From Mycolicibacter icosiumassiliensis (GTDB taxonomy: Bacteria; Actinomycetota; Actinomycetes; Mycobacteriales; Mycobacteriaceae): 64,000 bases of DNA. The translations under genes were made by a program, and so were the position numbers. The stretch lies in contig NZ_LT546166.1 in NCBI RefSeq assembly GCF_900078685.2, positions 302,801 through 366,800 on the forward strand, written 5' to 3'. Under the pieces are notes generated by a model that did no database searches, was not told the origin of the DNA, and saw only the letters and a list, made by a program, of their open reading frames with translations. Each line of letters starts with the position of its first letter. Within the stretch, counting starts at the first letter, position 1. This document shows, one piece after another, positions 42,036 to 51,227 of the stretch.

Positions 42036-43727
42036 ATGCCGCACGTAATTACCCAGGCGTGTTGTAACGACGCGTCGTGTGTGTTCGCCTGCCCGGTCAA
42101 CTGCATTCACCCCACGCCGGACGAGCCCGATTTCGCCACGTCGGAGATGCTCTATATCGACCCCGATGCGTGTGTGGACTGCGGCGCCTGCGTGCGGGCC
42201 TGCCCGGTCGACGCGATCGTCCCGCACACCAAGGTGATAGCCGAACAGTTGCCGTTCATGGAGATCAACAGGTCGTTCTACCCGGAGCGACCTGTGGGGG
42301 TGAAGCTGCCGCCGACCTCCAAGCTGGCGCCCATCCTGCCGGCCGCGGAGCTACATCAGCGCGGTAAGTATCCGCTGACCGTGGCTATCGTCGGCTCCGG
42401 CCCGGCCGCCATGTACGCGGCCGACGAACTGCTGACCCAGCAGGGCGTGCTGGTGAACATGTTCGAGAAACTGCCCACTCCTTACGGTTTGGTGCGTGCC
42501 GGCGTCGCCCCGGATCACCAGCGCACCAAGCTGGCCACCCGGTTGTTCGACGAGATCTCCTGGCGTCGTGGTTTCCAGTTCTTCCTCAACGTCGAGGTGG
42601 GCAAGCACCTGAGCCACGCGGACCTGCTGCAGCATCACCACGCCGTGCTGTACGCCTCGGGTGCGCTGCACGACCGGCGGCTCGAGATCGACGGCATGGG
42701 TCTGCCCGGAACGGGCACCGCGACCGAGATCGTCGGCTGGTACAACGGGCATCCCGAGTTCGCTGACCTGCCAGTCGATCTCAGCCACGAGCGGGTGGTG
42801 ATCGTGGGCAACGGCAACGTCGCCCTCGACGTGGCGCGGATCCTGACCGCCGACCCGGACCGGCTGGCCCGCACCGATATCGCCGACTACGCGCTGGCAG
42901 CGCTGCGTGACTCGGCTGTTTCCGAAGTGGTGATCGCGGCCCGGCGCGGCCCGGCGTCTTCTGCGTTCACGCTGCCCGAGTTGGTGGGGCTGACGCAGAC
43001 CGCCGAGGTGGTACTCGACGCGCAGGACCATGCCCGGGTGCGCGATGACCTGGCGACGGTTCAAGACACCTTGACTCGGCAGAAGCTGGAGATACTGACC
43101 AAGCTGGGCGATGCTTCGGCACCGATCACCCGCCCTCGGATTCGATTCGCCTACGAGTTGACCCCGGCGCGAGTTCTCGGCGAGGACCGTTGCAGCGCAG
43201 TCGAGTTCACTGTCACCGGGACCGATCAAGTGCGACGCATTGACGCCGGAGTGGTGCTGACTTCGATCGGCTACCACGGAACGCCCATCGCCGACCTGCC
43301 GTTCGACGACGCGGCCGGCGTCGTCCCGAACGAGGGCGGCCGCGTCATCGACCCGGCAACCGGCGAGCGAGTTCCGGGAGCGTACGTGTCGGGCTGGATC
43401 AAGCGCGGTACCAACGGGTTTATCGGTTCCAACAAGTCCGACTCGCTCAAGACGATCCAGACGTTGGCCGCCGACTACAACGCAGACCTGCTGACCGAGC
43501 CGATCGCCGGACCGCGGGCAGTCGCCCGGATGGTGCACGCCCATCAGCCCGACGTGATCGACGCTGCCGGGTGGAAGGCCATCGACCGGGCCGAGATTGC
43601 CCGTGGCGAAGCGCAAGACCGGCCGCGGGTGAAGTTCACCCGGGTTGCGGACATGCTCGACGAGGTCAAGGACCACTCGGATCTGCCGCTGCTGCAGACC
43701 CTGCTCAGCTCGCTGCGGCGGCACTAA
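42036..43727 (+). CDS. fprB: Ferredoxin/ferredoxin--NADP reductase fusion FprB
   Basis: A 563-residue fusion. Residues 1-60 are a 7Fe/8Fe ferredoxin (cysteines at 9, 15, 19, 23 and CVDCGACVRACPVD at 46-56). From ~110 comes an adrenodoxin-reductase-like flavoprotein with FAD motif GSGPAA (120-125), LVRAGVAPDHQRTK, the NADP motif VIVGNGNVALDVARIL, and GWIKRGTNGFIGSNKSDS near the end. It passes electrons between NADPH and iron-sulfur or heme partners. Equivalent to Rv0886. A large inverted repeat follows as terminator. Confidence 0.94.
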   Translation: MPHVITQACCNDASCVFACPVNCIHPTPDEPDFATSEMLYIDPDACVDCGACVRACPVDAIVPHTKVIAEQLPFMEINRSFYPERPVGVKLPPTSKLAPILPAAELHQRGKYPLTVAIVGSGPAAMYAADELLTQQGVLVNMFEKLPTPYGLVRAGVAPDHQRTKLATRLFDEISWRRGFQFFLNVEVGKHLSHADLLQHHHAVLYASGALHDRRLEIDGMGLPGTGTATEIVGWYNGHPEFADLPVDLSHERVVIVGNGNVALDVARILTADPDRLARTDIADYALAALRDSAVSEVVIAARRGPASSAFTLPELVGLTQTAEVVLDAQDHARVRDDLATVQDTLTRQKLEILTKLGDASAPITRPRIRFAYELTPARVLGEDRCSAVEFTVTGTDQVRRIDAGVVLTSIGYHGTPIADLPFDDAAGVVPNEGGRVIDPATGERVPGAYVSGWIKRGTNGFIGSNKSDSLKTIQTLAADYNADLLTEPIAGPRAVARMVHAHQPDVIDAAGWKAIDRAEIARGEAQDRPRVKFTRVADMLDEVKDHSDLPLLQTLLSSLRRH

Positions 43728-43732
43728 CCGGT

Positions 43733-43783
43733 CGATTTCGGCGCGGTTTTAACCGCTCAGCGGGGAATATCGCGCCGAAATCG
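43733..43783. terminator. Nested inverted repeat between fprB and citA
   Basis: CGATTTCGGCGCG (43733-43745) pairs perfectly with CGCGCCGAAATCG (43771-43783), and the loop contains a second palindrome CCGCTCAGCGG (43753-43763). It lies exactly between the two convergent stop codons. Confidence 0.8.
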
Positions 43784-43784
43784 C

Positions 43785-44903
43785 TCAGCGGACCTTGGTG
43801 ACGTGTTCCCAGCCCGCAACGGATTCCGCGCTGCGGGGCCCCGGCCCGACGTAGATCGCCGACGGGCGCACCAGCTTGCCCAGTCGCTTCTGCTCCATGA
43901 TGTGGGCGCACCAGCCCGCGGTGCGGCCGCAGGTGAACATTGCCGGCATCATCGCCGGGGGAACCTCGGCGAAGTCCAGGATCACCGCCGCCCAGAACTC
44001 CACGTTGGTCTCGATGGCCCGGTCGGGGCGACGCTCCCGAAGCTCGGCCAGCGCCGCCTGCTCCAATGCCGCGGCCACCTCAAAACGGGGAGCCGCCAGT
44101 CGCTTGGCGGTGGCCCGCAGCACCCGCGCGCGCGGGTCCTCGGCGCGGTATACCCGGTGTCCGAAACCCATCAGCTTCTCGCGCCGGTCCAAGATGCCCT
44201 TGACCACGGCGCGCGCGTCACCGGTGCGCTCTGCCTCGGCGATCATCGGGATCACCCGGGCCGGGGCGCCACCGTGCAGCGGGCCGCTCATCGCGCCGAT
44301 CGCGCCGGACAGCGCTGCGCCGACGTCGGCGCCGGTGGACGCGATCACCCGGGCGGTGAAGGTCGAGGCGTTCATGCCGTGCTCGGCCGCCGACACCCAG
44401 TAGGCGTCGATCGCCTCGGTGTGACGGGGGTCGGGCTCGCCGCGCCAGCGGGTCATGAACCGCTCGGTGATGGTGGCGCACCCGTCGATCGTCTGCTGTG
44501 ACACCGCGGGCGCTTGGCCACGAGCCGACTGCGCGACGTAGGAGAGCACCATCACCGAGGCGCGGGCCAGCTGGTCGCGGGCGGTGGCGTCGTCGGTGTC
44601 CAACAACGGCTCAAATCCCCACTGCGGCGCCAGCATCGCCACTCCAGCCTGGGCGTCGACTCGGACGTCGCCGGTGCGGATCGGCAGCTCCAGCGGTTCG
44701 GCGGGCGCCAGCGGGCGGCTGAAGTCGCCGTCGACCAGCAGGGCCCACACATCGCTGAAGCCGACCTTGCCGGCCAGGTCCTCGATGTCGACGCCGCGGT
44801 AGCGCAGCGCGCCGCCGTCCTTGTCCGGTTCGGCGATTTCAGTGGTGAAGGCAACCGTGCCTTCCAGGCCGGCGACAAAGTTCTCCGGGACCGCAGCAGT
44901 CAT
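43785..44903 (-). CDS. citA: Citrate synthase 2 CitA
   Basis: A 372-residue type II citrate synthase: GLEGTVAFTTEIAEPDKDGG, LRYRGVDIEDLAG, MNASTFTARVIASTGADV, the active-site His in [29 protein letters not shown] with the second His, and a C-terminal HIMEQKRLGKLVRPSA. It condenses acetyl-CoA with oxaloacetate. Equivalent to Rv0889c. ATG 44903; the upstream frame to 45305 is a shadow of pdxH. A second citrate synthase, gltA2, is 2 kb away. Confidence 0.94.
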   Translation of the reverse strand: MTAAVPENFVAGLEGTVAFTTEIAEPDKDGGALRYRGVDIEDLAGKVGFSDVWALLVDGDFSRPLAPAEPLELPIRTGDVRVDAQAGVAMLAPQWGFEPLLDTDDATARDQLARASVMVLSYVAQSARGQAPAVSQQTIDGCATITERFMTRWRGEPDPRHTEAIDAYWVSAAEHGMNASTFTARVIASTGADVGAALSGAIGAMSGPLHGGAPARVIPMIAEAERTGDARAVVKGILDRREKLMGFGHRVYRAEDPRARVLRATAKRLAAPRFEVAAALEQAALAELRERRPDRAIETNVEFWAAVILDFAEVPPAMMPAMFTCGRTAGWCAHIMEQKRLGKLVRPSAIYVGPGPRSAESVAGWEHVTKVR

Positions 44904-44988
44904 GCGTTGGATTCTTCCACCCCGGCGCCCAGCCGTTGCTACCGGCCGGTAACGAGGGCTGGTCTGCGGCGGGGCGTAGCGTTGGGCG

Positions 44989-45648
44989 GTGCACAGGACG
45001 GGCCCCGACAACGAGCACTTGGCGGCGATGCGAGTGGAATACCAGGAGAAGGACAACAGCGGCGACCTCGACGCGGACTGGCTCGAGGACGGCTGGGAGG
45101 TTTTGCTGCGCAACTGGATCGGCGACGCCGAGCGCGCCGGGATCGCCGAACCCAACGCCATGGTGCTGGCGACGGTCGAAGCCGGCCGCCCGGTCAGCCG
45201 CTCGGTGCTGTGCAAGAACCTCGACGGACTCGGTGTGACGTTTTTCACCGACTCCGACTCCGCCAAGGCTGCCGACCTGGCCTCGACTCCGTACGCATCG
45301 GCCACTTTTCCCTGGTATCAGTTGGGCCGCCAAGTCCACGTGCGAGGACCTGTCACCCAGCTCGACGAGTCGGTCAGCGCCGAGTACTGGGCGCACCGAC
45401 CGCGGGCGTCCCAGTTGGGTTTTTGCGCATCGCAGCAGTCGCAACCGATCGCGTCGCGGGCCGCACTGCTGGCGCAGTTGGACGCGGTGACGGCACACTT
45501 CTCCGGCGCCGAGTCGATCCCCGCGCCGCCGAACTGGCGCGGCTACCGGATCGCCCCGGAGGTGGTGGAGTTCTGGCAGGGCCGGGAAGGCCGGTTGCAC
45601 AACCGGATTCGAGTGATCGGCGGGCGGGTGGAGCGACTCCAACCGTGA
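44989..45648 (+). CDS. pdxH: Pyridoxine/pyridoxamine 5'-phosphate oxidase PdxH
   Basis: A 219-residue FMN enzyme: [15 protein letters not shown] start region, [60 protein letters not shown], and the C-terminal [20 protein letters not shown] plus LHNRIRV. It oxidises PNP/PMP to pyridoxal phosphate. GTG 44989 is used; ATG 45028 would also keep the core. In M. tuberculosis pdxH is elsewhere (Rv2607 from memory), so its place beside citA is a difference. Confidence 0.9.
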   Translation: MHRTGPDNEHLAAMRVEYQEKDNSGDLDADWLEDGWEVLLRNWIGDAERAGIAEPNAMVLATVEAGRPVSRSVLCKNLDGLGVTFFTDSDSAKAADLASTPYASATFPWYQLGRQVHVRGPVTQLDESVSAEYWAHRPRASQLGFCASQQSQPIASRAALLAQLDAVTAHFSGAESIPAPPNWRGYRIAPEVVEFWQGREGRLHNRIRVIGGRVERLQP

Positions 45649-45664
45649 GTCCGGTGCCGCTGCG

Positions 45665-46957
45665 GTGAGGATCTTCGCCGACACCACCCCGTTGCGCAGC
45701 CCCGACTTTCGGCGGTTGTGGGTGGCTGGGATCCCGACCGTCATCGGGGCAAACCTGACCATCTTCGCGGTACCGGTGCAGATCTATGCGCTGACCCGAA
45801 GTTCGGCCTACGTCGGGCTGTCGGGTCTGTTCGCGCTGGTGCCGTTGGTCATCTTCGGCCTGCTCGGCGGCGCGTGGGCCGACGCCATGGACCGCCGCAA
45901 GCTGCTGATCATCGCGTCCTGCGGGCTGGCGGTGGCGTCGCTGCTGCTGTGGGCCCAGGCCGCGGCCGGACTTGCCAACGTGTGGGTGGTGCTCGTACTG
46001 CTGGGTGTCCAGCAGGGCTTCTATGCGGTCAATGCCCCGACCCGATCCGCGGCGATTCCGCGGCTGGTGGCCGGCAGCGATCTGCCCGCCGCCAATTCGC
46101 TGAACATGACCGTCATGCAGTTCGGAGCGATCATCGGCCCCCTGCTGGCCGGGCTGCTGCTGGGCTGGGTGGATCTGTCCACCCTGTATCTGATCGACGC
46201 GGCGACATGCATCTTCCCGATCTGGGCGACGTTCCGGCTGGCCCCCATGCCGCCGGTCGAATCGGCCGGCCCGTCCAGCTTCGGGATCGGGGCGGTGCTG
46301 GACGGATTCCGTTATCTGGCAGGCAACACCGTGGTGCTGATGTCGTTCGTCGTGGACCTGATCGCGATGATCCTCGGCATGCCCAGGGCGCTGTTCCCGC
46401 AGATCGCCAGCGCGGACTTCGGCGGGCCGGTCGAGGGCGGCACCACCATGGCGCTGCTGGCCGCGGCGATGTCGGGCGGGGCAGTGCTCGGCGGGGTGTT
46501 CTCGGGGTGGCTGCCGCGGATCACCCGTCAGGGCCTGGCCGTCGTGGCTGCGATCGTGGTCTGGGGAGTGGCCATGATCGGTTTCGGGCTCGCGGTCGGG
46601 CACGGCGGTGGGCATGCGGGCCGAGCGCTGTGGGTGGCGCTGGTGTTTCTGGCGGTCGGTGGTGCCGCGGACATGGTCTCGGCGGCGTTCCGGTCGACGA
46701 TGCTGCAGCAGGCCGCATCCGACGAGATCCGCGGCCGGCTGCAGGGGGTGTTCACCGTGATCGTGGCCGGTGGCCCGCGGCTCGCCGATGCGGTGCACGG
46801 TGCCGCCGGAGCGGTGGTGGGAACAGCCGCCGCGTCCGCCGGCGGCGGGGCCCTGGTGGTGGTGGGCGTGATGCTTGCGGCCCTGGCAGCGCCCGCTTTC
46901 CTGCGCTATCGCCGGCCCGGTGATGAACGCCGACCGCCGCCACCGGGACGCCGATAG
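45665..46957 (+). CDS. MFS exporter (EntS-like)
   Basis: A 430-residue membrane protein with about 12 helices: TPLRSPDFRRLWVAGIPTVI, LVPLVIFGLLGGAWADAMDR with the DRRK loop, NAPTRSAAIPRLVAGSDLPA, NSLNMTVMQFGAIIGPLLAG. These match the EntS-like branch of MFS efflux pumps. The substrate is unknown. GTG 45665 lies 16 bp after pdxH, so the two are probably co-transcribed. The C-terminus is Arg/Pro-rich (RRPGDERRPPPPGRR). Confidence 0.85.
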   Translation: MRIFADTTPLRSPDFRRLWVAGIPTVIGANLTIFAVPVQIYALTRSSAYVGLSGLFALVPLVIFGLLGGAWADAMDRRKLLIIASCGLAVASLLLWAQAAAGLANVWVVLVLLGVQQGFYAVNAPTRSAAIPRLVAGSDLPAANSLNMTVMQFGAIIGPLLAGLLLGWVDLSTLYLIDAATCIFPIWATFRLAPMPPVESAGPSSFGIGAVLDGFRYLAGNTVVLMSFVVDLIAMILGMPRALFPQIASADFGGPVEGGTTMALLAAAMSGGAVLGGVFSGWLPRITRQGLAVVAAIVVWGVAMIGFGLAVGHGGGHAGRALWVALVFLAVGGAADMVSAAFRSTMLQQAASDEIRGRLQGVFTVIVAGGPRLADAVHGAAGAVVGTAAASAGGGALVVVGVMLAALAAPAFLRYRRPGDERRPPPPGRR

Positions 46958-47057
46958 GAGATACCTCGGCCCCGGGCGGGCGCGCCGGCCCGGAACCGAC
47001 TACCTTTTCCTATACACGCCCAATTCAGGTCAGCCGAATAGCGCAAAGGGGTTCCTT

Positions 47058-48353
<1,296 letters not shown>

Positions 48354-48358
48354 CCACC

Positions 48359-48727
48359 ATGACTAATCCGGCCAAGCCACAGATCACCGTTCCGACCGGC
48401 CCGGCACCGGCCGAGCTGGTCATCGAGGACATCGTCGTCGGGGAAGGCCCCGCGGCCGTCCCCGGTGGGGTCGTCAACGTGCACTACCTCGGCGTCGACT
48501 ACGACAGCGGTGCGGAGTTCGACAGCTCGTGGAACCGCGGCGAATCGCTGGAATTTCCGCTGGACGGGCTCATCGCCGGGTGGCAGGACGGCATCCCGGG
48601 AATGCAGGTGGGCGGCCGGCGTCAGCTGGTGATCCCGCCGGAGCTGGCCTACGGGCCCGCCGGAACCGGGCACCCGCTGGCCGGCAAGACCCTGGTCTTT
48701 GTGATCGACCTGCTCGGCACCCGCTGA
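48359..48727 (+). CDS. FKBP-type peptidyl-prolyl cis-trans isomerase
   Basis: A 122-residue single FKBP domain: VPGGVVNVHYLGVDYDSGAE, FDSSWNRGESLEFPLDGLIA, GWQDGIPGMQVGGRRQLVIP, PELAYGPAGTGHPLAGKTLV. It has no signal peptide and should act in the cytoplasm as a proline isomerase/chaperone. It begins 5 bp after gltA2 and is directly followed by the BON-domain gene, so all three can be one transcript. Confidence 0.92.
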   Translation: MTNPAKPQITVPTGPAPAELVIEDIVVGEGPAAVPGGVVNVHYLGVDYDSGAEFDSSWNRGESLEFPLDGLIAGWQDGIPGMQVGGRRQLVIPPELAYGPAGTGHPLAGKTLVFVIDLLGTR

Positions 48728-49228
48728 GTGCGTGCCCGGCTGATCGGGGCGGCACTGGCAACTGTGCTGCTCGCTGCGATCGGTTACGGCCTACTGCAGC
48801 GCGCGCCCCAGCCCGTCGCTGAACCGCAACCGGCCGCCGGACCGGCAGTGCCGGTTACGGTGATTCGTCACGGCGCGCAGTTCACTGTGGCCGGAGACGT
48901 GGCCGATCCGGCCGCCAAACGCGAGCTGCTGGACGCGGTGATCACCTCGAGCGACGACGTCACCGTTATCGACCAGCTCGGGGTGGTGCCCGGAGCAGCG
49001 ACCGTCGATTTCTCGGCCGCAGCCCCGGTGTTTGAGGCGGCCGCGGGCATCGGCGATTTCACCGTGGCGATCGACGGCGACACCGTGACGCTGGGCGGGA
49101 CCGCGGCGAAGGCGGACGAGGCGGCTGCCGTACAGGCCGCAGCCGAGGACGCCTGGGCGCGAGCCCACATCGTCAACGAGTTGGTAACCAGCCCTCAGGG
49201 CGGGGCAAAGCCCACCAAAAACGACTAA
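48728..49228 (+). CDS. ArfA-like BON-domain membrane protein (paralogue of the ArfA N-half)
   Basis: A 166-residue protein with an N-terminal membrane anchor (LIGAALATVLLAAIGYGLL), a Pro-rich linker and a tandem BON region: VTVIRHGAQFTVAGDVADPA, DVTVIDQLGVVPGAATVDFS, VAIDGDTVTLGGTAAKADEA, AHIVNELV. These segments align with the ArfA BON region (LAILRNGNVITLNGDLPDIA, DTVTLIGTAASDAVK). It lacks the OmpA C-terminal domain. GTG 48728 directly follows the FKBP stop. Its nearness to arfABC suggests an accessory role, but function is unknown. Confidence 0.75.
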   Translation: MRARLIGAALATVLLAAIGYGLLQRAPQPVAEPQPAAGPAVPVTVIRHGAQFTVAGDVADPAAKRELLDAVITSSDDVTVIDQLGVVPGAATVDFSAAAPVFEAAAGIGDFTVAIDGDTVTLGGTAAKADEAAAVQAAAEDAWARAHIVNELVTSPQGGAKPTKND

Positions 49229-49257
49229 TTTCCTCCGTCAGCAAATCGAAACTCCTA

Positions 49258-49290
49258 CACTCGCGGTGTCCTGGACTCGCGGGTGTTTTT
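49258..49290 (+). terminator. Hairpin with T-run before arfA (terminator or attenuator)
   Basis: CACTCGCG (49258-49265) pairs with CGCGGGTG (49278-49285), followed by TTTTT (49286-49290), 10 bp before the arfA ribosome site. TACACT at 49256-49261 also fits a -10 box, in which case the hairpin would be split by the start point. Both readings are possible. Confidence 0.5.
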
Positions 49291-49309
49291 CGGTCTTCAA
49301 GGAGGATCC

Positions 49310-50330
49310 ATGCCAGGCTCAGAAAACCCCACTGTGACTGGCTGGCGAAAGGTCTCGCGGTTCTACCGCCGGCCGCCCGGCTTCGGCTGGTTCTTAGCCC
49401 TGACGGCAATTCCCTTGCTACTGGCGCTGATTGGTTACGGAATAACCGATCGCTCCAAGCTCGACGTCAACGGACCGAATATCAATGCGCCGAACGTCGC
49501 CGCGCCGACGCTGTCGGTGCCGAGTTTGGGGCATGTCCTTCGCCCCGTTGGCGATTCTGCGCAACGGCAACGTCATCACTCTCAACGGGGACCTGCCTGA
49601 CATCGCCACTCGGACCGGACTGTTCGACATGCTCAAGGGGGTGTTCGGCAACGGTGTGCAGCTGGTCGACAACCTCAACATCAAGGCCGGCGTCACCGCA
49701 CCCGACCTGTCCAGTCTGGGAGCGGTGTTCAAGGCCGCAGTGTCCATGCCCGACTTCAAATTCAAGATCGTCGGCGACACCGTCACGCTGATCGGAACCG
49801 CGGCGTCCGATGCGGTCAAGTCCGCCGTCGCGGCGGCGGCGACAGCGGCGTGGCCGAACCTCAAGCTGCTCAACAACATTGAGGTCTCGGCTGGCGAAAC
49901 CCAGGCGGCCCCGAGCGCGACCGGGACACCGACACCGACTCCGACGCCAACTCCGAGTCCGGCCGGTGACTGCAGCAATCTGCAGGCCGACATCACCGCT
50001 GCGATGAGCACGCCGGTCAGGTTCGTCACCAACGGCTACACCCTGGCGGCGGGCACCAGGGACCAACTGAGCCGGGTAGCGGAGAAGGTCAAGGGCTGCC
50101 ACAACGCCCGCATCGCGGTCAACGGCTACACCGACAACACCGGCAACGACGCCATCAACGTTCCGCTGAGCAGCGCCCGTGCCAAGTCGGTCGCCGACTT
50201 CCTGGTGGATCACGGCGTCCCTGCCAACACCGTCACGTCCAAGGGGTTCGGATCGGCCGACCCGGTCGCCAGCAACGCGACACCGGACGGTCGTGCCCAA
50301 AACCGGCGCGTCGTGATCACCGTGAGCTGA
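49310..50330 (+). pseudogene. arfA: ArfA (OmpATb) with a one-base frameshift
   Basis: ATG 49310 after AAGGAGG begins the ArfA N-terminus: FYRRPPGFGWFLALTAIPLL, a membrane helix, and a linker to PSLG. At TTTGGGGC (49525-49532) the frame must gain +1 to reach MSFAPLAILRNGNVITLNGD, after which the BON region and the OmpA-like C-terminal domain (VAVNGYTDNTGNDAINVPLS-type: INVPLSSARAKSVADFLVDH) continue intact to 50330. One extra G in the G4 run explains it. In M. tuberculosis ArfA (Rv0899, 326 residues) forms part of an acid/ammonia-response system. As read, the anchor and the domain are separate polypeptides; sequencing error is a real alternative. Confidence 0.8.
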
Positions 50331-50342
50331 GGAGGATCTGCA

Positions 50343-50495
50343 ATGGATTTCGTCATTCACTGGCTGTGGTATCTGCTGGCATTCGCGGTGGGCTCGGCGG
50401 TGGCCTGGTTGCTCACGATCGTCTCGATCCGCCGCACCAGCAAGGAAGAAGCCGTTGCGGCGCTACCCGGCTCGCGTGAGATAGGAGCCCACTGA
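50343..50495 (+). CDS. arfB: Channel accessory protein ArfB
   Basis: A 50-residue protein read directly from the sequence: MDFVIHWLWYLLAFAVGSAV then AWLLTIVSIRRTSKEE and a tail ending REIGAH. It has a single membrane helix and the same length as M. tuberculosis ArfB (Rv0900). ATG 50343 follows GAGGAGG and its stop overlaps the arfC ATG. It is required with ArfA and ArfC for the ammonia-secretion phenotype in M. tuberculosis. Confidence 0.9.
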   Translation: MDFVIHWLWYLLAFAVGSAVAWLLTIVSIRRTSKEEAVAALPGSREIGAH

Positions 50496-51208
50496 TGCAC
50501 GGCGTCAATTGCTGGTTGATGGGACTGTCATTTCTGTTGGGTCTGCTGTTGACCTTCGCTTTCACCATCCGGTGGGTCAAACGCGAGGTGCCGGTATCGG
50601 CATCCGGTGCGGCCGGCCCCGCGGCGAACGCACCCACAGCCCCCATCCCGGCCGCCGGTGCGAGCACCGGTTCGGGCTCGACAGCGAAACTCGCCGGCGG
50701 CACCCTCCCCTCGGAGGCCGAGACCGCCACGATGGCGATCGGTGGAGCGCCCTACGGTGTGGGGTCGGCACGTGCCGGTGCCGGCGGTGTCGGCCCGGCC
50801 GGCTGGACGATTAAGGGCAACGAGGACTCGATGCTCTACCACACCACGGACAGCCCCTGGTATGACCAGACGATCGCCGAGGTGTGGTTCGCCCAGGAGA
50901 GTGCCGCCGCCGCAGCAGGATTCACCCGCTGGGACAAGGGCCGGGCCAAGAGCGGTACAGCCAAGCTGGTGGCCGACATCGAGGAGGTGCCGCCCGGCCC
51001 CTACGGTCCGGGATCGACCAAGGCTGGTCCCGGGGGCACCGGTCCGGTGGGCTGGACGGTCAAGGGCAATGAGGACTCCATGCTCTACCACGCTCCGGCG
51101 AGCCCGGCCTACGACGCGACGATCGCCGAGGTGTGGTTCAAAGACGAGCAGACCGCCGCGGCGGCCGGCTTCCAGCGCTGGGACAGCTGGCGCAAAAAGA
51201 AGAAGTGA
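50495..51208 (+). CDS. arfC: ArfC accessory protein with duplicated C-terminal domain
   Basis: A 237-residue protein: N-terminal membrane helix (WLMGLSFLLGLLLTFAFTIR), a linker, and two tandem copies of the ArfC domain of about 65 residues. Copy 1 has VGPAGWTIKGNEDSMLYHTT and YDQTIAEVWFAQE; copy 2 has TGPVGWTVKGNEDSMLYHAP and YDATIAEVWFKDE. M. tuberculosis ArfC (Rv0901, 175 residues) has one copy from memory. The end is Lys-rich (RWDSWRKKKK). The stop overlap with ArfB (TGATG) indicates translational coupling. Confidence 0.88.
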   Translation: MHGVNCWLMGLSFLLGLLLTFAFTIRWVKREVPVSASGAAGPAANAPTAPIPAAGASTGSGSTAKLAGGTLPSEAETATMAIGGAPYGVGSARAGAGGVGPAGWTIKGNEDSMLYHTTDSPWYDQTIAEVWFAQESAAAAAGFTRWDKGRAKSGTAKLVADIEEVPPGPYGPGSTKAGPGGTGPVGWTVKGNEDSMLYHAPASPAYDATIAEVWFKDEQTAAAAGFQRWDSWRKKKK

Positions 51209-51227
51209 CGCTTCGAGCCGGATGTAC

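Noticed and set aside
45360-46798. A 474-codon minus-strand frame rich in Arg/Gln/His over pdxH and the MFS gene
   Set aside because: Antisense shadow with no recognisable domain; sense genes are complete.
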